Source: Pirellulales bacterium
GTDB lineage: Bacteria; Planctomycetota; Planctomycetia; Pirellulales; JAEUIK01
Reading direction: 5' to 3'
DNA: 51,162 nt
Assembly: GCA_019694455.1 (NCBI GenBank)
Contig: JAIBBY010000036.1
Span: 1 to 51,162 of the forward strand
The notes beneath the pieces are model-generated. The model saw only the letters and a program-made list of their open reading frames with translations. It was not told the DNA's origin and searched no databases. Positions 44,745 through 51,162 of the stretch are shown one piece after another. The translations under genes and the position numbers were made by a program. The stretch's first letter is position 1, and each line of letters opens with the position of its first letter.

Positions 44745-45343
44745 TTGGGCACGATCGACTGCAAGCAAGTCACCAAGCCGCTACCCGCTGACGCCGAGTT
44801 ATTTGCCTGCGGTAAACAGCGCTTAGCCCGCTGGCGCGACAGCAAGGGCAAGACCCGCACGGCGCCAGTAACCACCAGCGGCGATGGCGCAGAGCGCCTT
44901 GTGATCGAAGCGTGAACCTACGCCGCCAAGCACCACTGCGGCGACGGCATCATGCGTGAACACTCGACCGGCCGACGCGATGCCCAAACGACCCGCGCCT
45001 GCTCGACGTGCATGGCGCGCTCGATGCCTTGCCCGCGCTGCCGTTGAATTCGGCGCCGCAATCCAGCGCGCAGGCGAACCTTGCGACTGGCACTTACGGT
45101 CGCTCGCCGCTTGCACCGCTGCTTGCACCAAAATCTGTCCAAGCGTGTTCAAAACAGGCATCGACTGACAAAACGACAGTCGAGCGCCATCAAACTGATC
45201 GAAGCGCCGCGCAGCGCGCAACGTCTTACGGGCGCAACAAAAAAGACCCGCTGACAAGCGCTGTCAACGAGTCTCTTGTAGTGGAGCGGAAGGGAGTCGA
45301 ACCCTCGACCTCTGCATTGCGAACGCAGCGCTCTCCCAACTGA
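44745..45343 (+). pseudogene. Remnant of a tyrosine integrase with the catalytic core deleted
   Basis: The N-terminal part, from a TTG at 44745, reads 'CKQVTKPLPADAELFACGKQ' then 'RLARWRDSKGKTRTAPVTTS' and reaches an in-frame TGA at 44913, after which the same frame continues 'TYAAKHHCGDGIMREHSTGR'. This is the N-terminal pattern of planctomycete site-specific recombinases. Near 44980 the homology jumps to another frame, 'NDPRLLDVHGALDALPALPL', and runs to 'VERKGVEPSTSALRTQRSPN' with its stop at 45341. That is the integrase C terminus, whose last codons lie inside the tRNA-Ala gene. The catalytic domain (about 250 residues with the R..HxxR..Y residues) is missing, so the gene is dead by stop, deletion and frameshift. 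Confidence 0.72.
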
Positions 45344-45354
45344 GCTACCGCCCC
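45282..45354 (-). tRNA. tRNA-Ala (anticodon CGC)
   Basis: The minus strand folds as a 73-base tRNA: acceptor GGGGCGG/CCGCTCC including the G3:U70 pair that identifies alanine tRNAs, D-arm AGCTC..GAGC, anticodon stem CTGCG/TGCAG with loop TTCGCAA (anticodon CGC), T-arm GAGGGTTCGACTCCC, discriminator A. CCA is not encoded. The 3' end faces the decayed integrase, which reads into the gene from the opposite strand, so the tRNA 3' part is the probable attachment site. Confidence 0.95.
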
Positions 45355-45486
45355 AGTTCGACCGCACTGTTACTTTCGCCGCCCCAAGTGCCGCCGCTGG
45401 ACACGTAAATGTAGCGCCTCGACTCCAAATTGTCAAAGACGCCGTGCATCGCAATTCGCTCGCCCGCGCGGCGCCGCCCCGCCCCT

Positions 45487-47280
45487 TCAATCCAGCAAGG
45501 TCAGCGTCACCCGCCGCATGTCCATCACCGTGTTCCCCGGAATCTCCAGCGCCCGCAGCGACAGTTCCCCCTCCCCCACTTCCAACCGCATCTCGCCCAA
45601 TAAGAGCGTCCGAAATTCCTTCATCGGCGATTCCCCCGCGCGCGGCAGCGTGTCCCGTTGGGTCAGCAGCGGCGGATCCCAACCCGGCGCCACGCGCCCC
45701 CTCAGCCGACTGCCCAGAAAGCTCAACTCCACCTCCGCGCCAGCGTCCGCCAAGGGGCACGTGTAGTCGATCTCCACCCGATACCGCCCTGCCGTCGCCA
45801 CCGCGATCTGCCACGCCATGCTGTCCGTCGTGGCGGTCCAGTTCACAAAGTAAGAACAGTTGGGCGCGCGGGCACTGCGCCGCACGCCGCCGCGCGGCGT
45901 TCCATCGCGCGCCGGCAACATCGTGATCGGAAACTCGCGGTAGCCCACCGGGATCGGTCGCGGATCAACGCTTCCCCCCGCCGCCGCCGGCGCCTGCTCG
46001 CCAAACATCTCGCGCCGCCACGCCTCCACCGCCTGCCGCATGCTGGCGACGATCATCGGCTCGTGATCGTTGATCGCCGCCGTCTGCGCGGGGTCGGCGG
46101 TCATGTCGAACAACTGCCCATCACTATCGAGTCGATACCGCTGGCTCCGCGCGCTGACCTGGCCAGACCAGGTGGTAAAGAGCATCCGCTCCTCCCACTC
46201 CGGCGACTCATTCAACAGCAGCGGGCTCAGATCGCGCCCGTCCAAGGGCTTGTCGCCAGCGCGCGGCACACCGACCAGAGACAACAGAGTTGGCAGCAAA
46301 TCAATCGCCCCGGTAATCTGTCCCACCGTGCGCCCCGCCGGCAACCGCGCCGGCCAGCGCCAATAGCACACGCTGCGCACGCCCCCTTCGTCTGTGCTTC
46401 CCTTGCGCCCCTTCATGCCGCCATTCCAGCGCGGCGTGTTGGGGCCATTGTCGGAGAAGTACACCACGATGGTGTCGCGCTCCAGTCCCAACTCGGCCAA
46501 CTTCGCCAGAATGCGCCCCACGTTCCCATCCTGATTTTCGAGCATCGCCAAGGCGCAGCGCGTTTCGTCCACCGCTTCCTTGTCCCCATCGGCCCCGCGC
46601 TGCGTAATTGGCAAATTGCGAAAGCGTTCCCAGTTCTCCGCCGGCACACACCACGGCGTATGTGGTGTGGTGAACGGCACGTAGCACAAGAACGGCCGCT
46701 GCCGATTCCGCTCGATGAACTCCAGCGCCCGATCGGTGCAGACATCGACGATGTATCCGCGCGTGCGCTTCATCCGCCCAGCGTCTTCCAGCGGCGCGTC
46801 GAAATACTCTCCCCAATGCCCCGCCGTGTAGCCAAAATATTCGTCGAAGCCGCGGGCACGCGGATGATAGGGCCACTGGCCGCCATTATGCCACTTGCCA
46901 AAGGCGCCGGTGGCGTAGCCCGCCTGCCGCAACGCGTCGGCCAGCGTCGCCTCGTCCAGGTCAAGCCGCTCCCGCCCCAGCGACACCCCATAGACGCCCC
47001 CGCGCGGATGATAGCGCCCCGTGAGAAACTCCGCCCGCGTCGGCGCGCACACCGGACAGACAAAGAATCGATCGAGCGACACCCCGGCCGTCGCCAGCGA
47101 ATCGATGTGCGGCGTCGTCGCCTGCCGATTGCCAGAGTGGCCATAGTCTCCCCAGCCCGCATCGTCGGCCAATAGCACCACAATGTTCGGCCGCGCCGGT
47201 TCCGCGCCAATTGTACGGCCCGCCGCCAACGCAAGCAGCGTCAGCGACCACACCAAGCTCAAGCGACGTGCGCCAACCAT
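45487..47280 (-). CDS. Exported arylsulfatase with C-terminal accessory domain
   Basis: The protein has 597 residues from the ATG at 47278-47280, with AGGTGGA upstream; a GTG five codons earlier is possible. Signal peptide: about residues 1-26. The sulfatase core has 'NIVVLLADDAGWGDYG' (metal Asp39, Asp40), the signature 'CAPTRAEFLTGRY' with Cys78 as the residue converted to formylglycine (CxPxR), 'GKWHNG', and 'VVYFSDNGPN' with the later metal site. Beyond about residue 430 an extra beta-rich domain of about 160 residues ('NWTATTDSMAWQIAVATAGR') resembles a carbohydrate-binding module. It probably removes sulfate from an external polysaccharide. No sulfatase-activating enzyme gene is visible nearby. 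Confidence 0.93.
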   Translation of the reverse strand: MVGARRLSLVWSLTLLALAAGRTIGAEPARPNIVVLLADDAGWGDYGHSGNRQATTPHIDSLATAGVSLDRFFVCPVCAPTRAEFLTGRYHPRGGVYGVSLGRERLDLDEATLADALRQAGYATGAFGKWHNGGQWPYHPRARGFDEYFGYTAGHWGEYFDAPLEDAGRMKRTRGYIVDVCTDRALEFIERNRQRPFLCYVPFTTPHTPWCVPAENWERFRNLPITQRGADGDKEAVDETRCALAMLENQDGNVGRILAKLAELGLERDTIVVYFSDNGPNTPRWNGGMKGRKGSTDEGGVRSVCYWRWPARLPAGRTVGQITGAIDLLPTLLSLVGVPRAGDKPLDGRDLSPLLLNESPEWEERMLFTTWSGQVSARSQRYRLDSDGQLFDMTADPAQTAAINDHEPMIVASMRQAVEAWRREMFGEQAPAAAGGSVDPRPIPVGYREFPITMLPARDGTPRGGVRRSARAPNCSYFVNWTATTDSMAWQIAVATAGRYRVEIDYTCPLADAGAEVELSFLGSRLRGRVAPGWDPPLLTQRDTLPRAGESPMKEFRTLLLGEMRLEVGEGELSLRALEIPGNTVMDMRRVTLTLLD

Positions 47281-47541
47281 GCCGCGATTTTCCACCTGTT
47301 AGCGAAACAATATCGAAAACAAAACACGCCCTGCGCGCACGGCCGCCAACGTGCGTGAAATTCGACCATCGACCTGCGCGATAGCGACTCGTTTCTAGCG
47401 CCAAGACTACAAGGCATATTTTTTGCAATCAACCAGTTCTGTTCTCGCACATCCGCAGCGCCCTGAAATTCTCGGCGCGTAAGCGGTATAAATGGTTTCT
47501 GTCGCGGCTCGATCTCAGTCGACGCAACCCAGGGGACGCAA

Positions 47542-49149
47542 ATGCACGTCAGGTCGAAGCCGCTACTGCTTTTTGGCGCCTTGCCATTGCTGGGCATCAT
47601 CGCGGCGTATGTGCAGTGGGGCGCGTTCGGCCTGCCATCAATTCCGCCCATTCCCGACACAACCCCCGCTGCTGCCGCGCTCCCCTTTGGCTTTCCGGCG
47701 TGGCTGCGCGTCACGCACTATGTCAACTTTCTGCTGCTCGTGCTCCTCGTCCGCAGCGGATTGCAAATCTTGATGGACCATCCGCGACTCTATTGGAACG
47801 TCCACTGCACGCCCGGCGACGAGTGGCTGCGACTCACCTCGATCAAAGTACCGACCGATCGCGTCTGGACCGCCAAAGACGACGCGCGCCACCTATCTCC
47901 CTGGATCGGCCTGCCCGGCTATCGCCATACCATCGGCATGGCCCGGCACTGGCACTTTCTCAGCGTGCTCTTCTGGGTCGGCAACGGCGCGATCTTCATG
48001 TTCCTCTTGTTCGCCACTGAACAGTGGAAGCGTCTCGTTCCCACCTCCTGGCAAATCGTGCCCAACGCCTGGTCGGTCTGGGTGCATTACGCCACCTTCC
48101 ACCTGCCGCCAGAACCCAACGGCTTCTACCGCTACAACGCGCTGCAGCAACTGGCCTACTTCGGCGTCGTCTTCCTGCTGGCGCCGTTGGCCATCCTCAC
48201 CGGCCCCTCCATGTCGCCCGCGCTCACCAATCGCTTCGTCTGGTATCCCAAGCTCCCGGGCAACCGGCAGATCGGCCGCTCGCTCCACTTTCTCATCATG
48301 TGCGCATTCGTCCTCTTCTTCGTCAGCCATGTGACGATGGTCGCCCTCACGGGCTTCGTGCGCAACATGAATCACATCGTCATCGGCGCCGACGATGGTC
48401 GCCTGACCGGTCTCTATCTTGGTCTGCTCGGCATCGGCGTCGTCGTGGCGGTCAACGCGCTGGCCAACTGGTTGGCCTGGCGCCACCCGCGACTGGTGCA
48501 GCATGTCGCCAAAAAATTGGTTACCCCGGTGATGAGCTTCTTGCTCGATCGACCCGCCCCGGTGGCCGAGTTTCGCCCTCAAGACGTCTCGCCGTTCTTT
48601 TGGGCCAACGGCAAAACGCCCACCTCCCACGAGTGGACCGCGCTCGCCGACGGCCACTTCGTCGACTATCGCTTGCGGGTGTGCGGCCTCGTCGCCAACC
48701 CCGTCGAACTCTCGCTCGACGATCTCCGCGCGCTCCCCCACAAAACACAAATCACGCTGCATCACTGCATTCAAGGCTGGTCGGGCATCGCCGCCTGGGG
48801 TGGGCTGCCGCTCGCCGATCTGGTCGCGCTCGTTCGCCCCACGGCCGCCGCTCGCGCCGTCGTCTTTTATTCCTTTGGCGAGGGGGGCGAAGGGGGCGAG
48901 TTCTACGACAGCCTGTCGCTCGACAACGCCCGTCACCCACAAACGCTGCTCGCCTACGACATGAACGACCAGCCCTTGGGCATCTTGCACGGTGCGCCGC
49001 TGCGGCTGCGCGTCGAGAACCAACTCGGCTTCAAGATGGTCAAGTGGATTCGCGCCATCGAGTTCGTCGCCGATGTGCGCGCCATCGGCCAGGGCGAAGG
49101 AGGCTACAACGAGGACCACGAATATTTTGGAGAATTAGCCAACATCTAA
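47542..49149 (+). CDS. Fusion of a cytochrome b561-like membrane domain and a molybdopterin oxidoreductase domain
   Basis: The protein has 535 residues with AGGGG before the ATG. The first 320 residues have about six membrane helices with histidines placed for two b hemes (His59 in 'VTHYVNF', His136/His138 in 'RHWHF', His249 in 'SLHFLIM', His263 in 'VSHVTM'). From about 345 a sulfite-oxidase/MsrP-type molybdopterin domain follows: 'FVDYRLRVCGLVANPVELSL', then 'LHHCIQGWSGIAAWGG' with Cys409 as the probable molybdenum ligand, and 'MNDQPLGILHGAPLRL'. Usually the two parts are separate genes (MsrQ-like and MsrP-like). No Tat signal is present. An FAD reductase gene lies 176 bases downstream. Confidence 0.9.
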   Translation: MHVRSKPLLLFGALPLLGIIAAYVQWGAFGLPSIPPIPDTTPAAAALPFGFPAWLRVTHYVNFLLLVLLVRSGLQILMDHPRLYWNVHCTPGDEWLRLTSIKVPTDRVWTAKDDARHLSPWIGLPGYRHTIGMARHWHFLSVLFWVGNGAIFMFLLFATEQWKRLVPTSWQIVPNAWSVWVHYATFHLPPEPNGFYRYNALQQLAYFGVVFLLAPLAILTGPSMSPALTNRFVWYPKLPGNRQIGRSLHFLIMCAFVLFFVSHVTMVALTGFVRNMNHIVIGADDGRLTGLYLGLLGIGVVVAVNALANWLAWRHPRLVQHVAKKLVTPVMSFLLDRPAPVAEFRPQDVSPFFWANGKTPTSHEWTALADGHFVDYRLRVCGLVANPVELSLDDLRALPHKTQITLHHCIQGWSGIAAWGGLPLADLVALVRPTAAARAVVFYSFGEGGEGGEFYDSLSLDNARHPQTLLAYDMNDQPLGILHGAPLRLRVENQLGFKMVKWIRAIEFVADVRAIGQGEGGYNEDHEYFGELANI

Positions 49150-49199
49150 CCCCCGCGGTTCGCCACCAAAGGAACAACGCTCAAGGCCCGTTTTCAGAA

Positions 49200-49239
49200 C
49201 CCTCGCCCCGGTACGCCGGGGAGAGGGCAGGGTGAGGGG
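49200..49239. repeat. GC-rich hairpin element (CCCTC...GAGGG)
   Basis: CCCTCGCCCCGG at 49200-49211 and CCGGGGAGAGGG at 49216-49227 pair with one mismatch around a TACG loop, followed by CAGGGTGAGGGG. This looks like a dispersed intergenic repeat; it may also end transcription of the upstream gene or be an mRNA processing point. Confidence 0.5.
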
Positions 49240-49325
49240 CACAGCGGCGCAAGCGCGCGGCCAAGAAGTATCGATCCAGAGTTGGAGACAGTACTGAAAG
49301 TTGTTGTAAACAAAAGGAGAACGCC

Positions 49326-50516
49326 ATGCCCAACTACAAATATCTGATCATCGGTGGCGGAATGACGAGCGACGCCGCCGTGCATGGCATTCGTCAGCGC
49401 GATCCACAAGGCGCCATCGGCGTGATCGGCGCCGAGTCGTATCCCCCCTACGACCGCCCTCCCCTCTCCAAGGCGTTGTGGAAAGGCAAACCGCTGGAAA
49501 GCATCTGGCGCCAGGATGATCAGCGCGCCGCCAAACATCTCGGCCGCCTGGCCTGCCAACTCGACCCGCAAAACAAGCGCGTCACCGACGACCAAGGCGC
49601 CACCTACACCTACGAAAAGCTGCTCTTGGCCGCCGGTTGCTCACCGCGGCGCCTGCCGTTTGGAGAAGACCAGATCATCTACTACCGCACGCTCGACGAT
49701 TACCAGCGCCTGCGCCAACTCGCAGAGCGGCACGAGCGGTTCGCGGTCATCGGCGGCGGATTCATCGGCTCCGAGATCGCCGCCGCGCTCGCCATGAACG
49801 GAAAAAAGACCACCATCCTCTTCCCCGGCCCCTGCATCGGCGGTCACGCCTTTCCGCAACCGCTGGCCGAGTTTCTCAACGACTACTACGTCCAGAAGGG
49901 GGTCAACCTGCTCCCTCAGACCACCGTCACCGGCCTCGACACGCGCGACGGCAAGCCGGTCCTCCAGGCGCGCGGCGCGCAGTCCGGCAGCGATCACCAA
50001 CTGCCGGTCGATGCCGTCGTCGCCGGCATCGGCGTCCTGCCCAATGTCGAACTCGCCCAGGCCGCCGGGCTCACCGTCGACAATGGCGTTCGCGTCGATG
50101 CGGCGCTCCGCACTAGCCATCCCGATATCTACGCCGCCGGCGATGTCGCCAGCTTTCACAACCCGGCCCTCGATCGCTGGCTGCGCGTCGAGCACGAAGA
50201 CAACGCCAATCACATGGGCGACGCCGCCGGCCGCTCGATGGCGGGCGAAAGCGTGGCGTACGACTATCTGCCGTCGTTCTACTCCGACCTGTTCGACCTC
50301 GGCTACGAGGCCGTCGGCGAGATCGACGCCCGACTCGAAATATTTGCCGATTGGAAAGAGCCCTTCCGCGAGGGAGTCGTCTATTATCTGCGCGCCGGGC
50401 GCGTGCGCGGGGTGCTCCTCTGGAACGTGTGGGACCAGGTCGGCGCCGCCCGCCGCCTGATCGCCGATCCCGGCCCCTTCTCCGCGCAAAATCTCAAAGG
50501 CCGCCTGCCAGAGTAA
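49326..50516 (+). CDS. FAD-dependent pyridine nucleotide-disulfide-type oxidoreductase
   Basis: The protein has 396 residues with a strong AAGGAGA five bases before the ATG. The FAD-binding 'YLIIGGGMTSDAA' begins the protein, 'YPPYDRPPLSKALW' matches ferredoxin reductase and AIF-like enzymes, a second Rossmann motif 'FAVIGGGFIGSEIA' (about 139-152) binds NAD(P)H, and 'PDIYAAGDVASF' is the late FAD-binding block. There is no CxxxxC redox disulfide, so it is of the rubredoxin/ferredoxin-reductase type. It could deliver electrons to the upstream cytochrome b/Mo fusion; this is inference from adjacency. The C terminus is complete. Confidence 0.92.
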   Translation: MPNYKYLIIGGGMTSDAAVHGIRQRDPQGAIGVIGAESYPPYDRPPLSKALWKGKPLESIWRQDDQRAAKHLGRLACQLDPQNKRVTDDQGATYTYEKLLLAAGCSPRRLPFGEDQIIYYRTLDDYQRLRQLAERHERFAVIGGGFIGSEIAAALAMNGKKTTILFPGPCIGGHAFPQPLAEFLNDYYVQKGVNLLPQTTVTGLDTRDGKPVLQARGAQSGSDHQLPVDAVVAGIGVLPNVELAQAAGLTVDNGVRVDAALRTSHPDIYAAGDVASFHNPALDRWLRVEHEDNANHMGDAAGRSMAGESVAYDYLPSFYSDLFDLGYEAVGEIDARLEIFADWKEPFREGVVYYLRAGRVRGVLLWNVWDQVGAARRLIADPGPFSAQNLKGRLPE

Positions 50517-50552
50517 AGGGCGTTCCTTCGTGCGGGTGCAACTTCGTCCTTC

Positions 50553-50624
50553 GCCGGGTGCCATGCTCCACGGCGCAGCCGCAGACATGCCGTGCCGTGA
50601 ACCGCGTCGATTTCATCCTTCGCC
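50553..50624 (+). repeat. 72-base direct repeat, copy 1
   Basis: Starts GCCGGGTGCCATGCTCCACG and ends CATCCTTCGCC. It matches the copy at 50795-50866 with a single difference (T/C at 50598). The similarity continues less exactly for about 50 further bases. Confidence 0.88.
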
Positions 50625-50794
50625 GCCGCGCAGCAAAGGAAGAATTTGGCCGATAGGCCGGATGAGGGGGGCTCCCTCTCCTGCTCCACTGCTCACCTGA
50701 TCCAACACGTGTGCCACTGGCTCCGCCAGTGGTGAGCAACATACGAGCTTGCCATGAAACAACACCAACCAACGTGCGAGTCCATCTCGCCCCC

Positions 50795-50866
50795 GCCGGG
50801 TGCCATGCTCCACGGCGCAGCCGCAGACATGCCGTGCCGCGAACCGCGTCGATTTCATCCTTCGCC
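50795..50866 (+). repeat. 72-base direct repeat, copy 2
   Basis: Second copy of the intergenic repeat, 242 bases downstream of the first. It is followed by GCAGCAGGGGGAGAAGG and GGCCGGATGAGGGGG, which have shortened counterparts after copy 1. Confidence 0.88.
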
Positions 50867-51119
50867 CCCGCGCAGCGAAGCGCAGCAGGGGGAGAAGGTG
50901 GCCGCAGGCCGGATGAGGGGGCCTTCCTTCGCGCTTTCTGCTGCTGTGCGTCTTCGCGCCTTGGCGACTTCGCTCTTACTCCTTCCTGCGTCAGTCCTCT
51001 TGTCTCCGCCCCTCCGCGCCGCCACGGTTCCATCGACCCGCAGTGCGCCCGCGCGCCGAAGCCGGCAGACTTCAATTCCGATACGCCTGCCAATCAATTA
51101 GAATGTCCACCGCTCCCCC

Positions 51120-51162
51120 GCGCCCGTAGCTCAATCGGATAGAGCAGCGGACTTCTAATCCG
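51120..51162 (+). tRNA. tRNA-Arg (anticodon TCT), partial at window end
   Basis: The 5' half is visible: acceptor strand GCGCCCG, TA, D-arm GCTC..GAGC (51129-51145), then the anticodon stem GCGGA with loop CTTCTAA (anticodon TCT) and TCCG of the 3' stem. The rest is beyond the window. Confidence 0.88.

Larger units (their letters stand above)
50517..51119. other. Intergenic region with a duplicated element before tRNA-Arg
   Basis: A 603-base region without a credible gene. It contains a 72-base direct repeat, described separately, each copy followed by related text ending in GGCCGGATGAGGGGG. Frames that stay open here follow the repeat composition and have no homology character. Confidence 0.5.

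Noticed and set aside
45008..45343. Independent small gene of 111 codons
   Set aside because: The sequence is colinear with the C terminus of integrases and ends within the tRNA; there is no ribosome binding site. It is treated as part of the integrase remnant.
50711..51142. Open frame before tRNA-Arg
   Set aside because: It covers the second repeat copy and runs into the tRNA; the product is low-complexity with no family character.

Overview
The window is GC-rich, densely coded DNA that looks like the chromosome of a member of the Planctomycetota, most likely a Pirellulales relative. No rRNA or marker tree is available here. The assignment rests on family content: a DUF1598-type exported protein, several Hanks-type Ser/Thr kinases with unusual transmembrane layouts, sulfatase and ceramidase-like exported enzymes, a PEP-CTERM tail, a very large modular exported protein with a planctomycete-style N-terminal leader, exported cyclase-like alpha-toroid and TPR proteins, and a planctomycete-type tyrosine integrase remnant.

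Layout. 1-11164 (minus strand): a run transcribed leftwards, hisF - pilT - an inactive-looking GspE-like membrane protein - a CvpA-like membrane protein - a small membrane protein - (333 bp gap) - a 1055-residue TPR exported protein - exbB - exbD - a membrane protein with a Pro/Ala/Glu-rich tail cut by the window edge. 11397-11732 (plus): a small HNH-type protein. 11877-21784 (plus): a tight five-gene operon of an exported cyclase-like protein, a membrane-anchored protein, a Ser/Thr kinase with a large extracytoplasmic beta-propeller, a TPR plus family-5 solute-binding protein, and an exported protein of unknown family. 21805-28925: ceramidase-like enzyme (minus), then an MBL-fold hydrolase, amidohydrolase and hemW (plus), a membrane coiled-coil protein (minus) and a DCC-family protein (plus). 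28975-33974 (minus): DUF1598 protein, a kinase whose membrane domain precedes its catalytic domain, and a B12-binding radical SAM protein. 34872-43605: PEP-CTERM SGNH hydrolase, Cys-rich lipoprotein, Dabb protein, and a 2093-residue exported protein ending in four ~268-residue repeats.

43709-45354 is a decayed integrative element next to a tRNA-Ala(CGC) gene: an HTH gene interrupted by an in-frame stop, an intact Mrr-like endonuclease gene of visibly lower GC, and an integrase that has lost its catalytic core, whose last codons are read from within the tRNA gene. 45487-50516 holds an arylsulfatase, a cytochrome b/molybdopterin oxidoreductase fusion and an FAD-dependent reductase. The right end has a duplicated 72-nt intergenic repeat and the first half of a tRNA-Arg(TCT).

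The least ordinary parts are the PilT/pseudo-ATPase pair, the five-gene kinase and orphan solute-binding operon, the integrase remnant reading into the tRNA, and the modular repeat protein. Functions of the two envelope clusters are inferred from domain content and gene order only.
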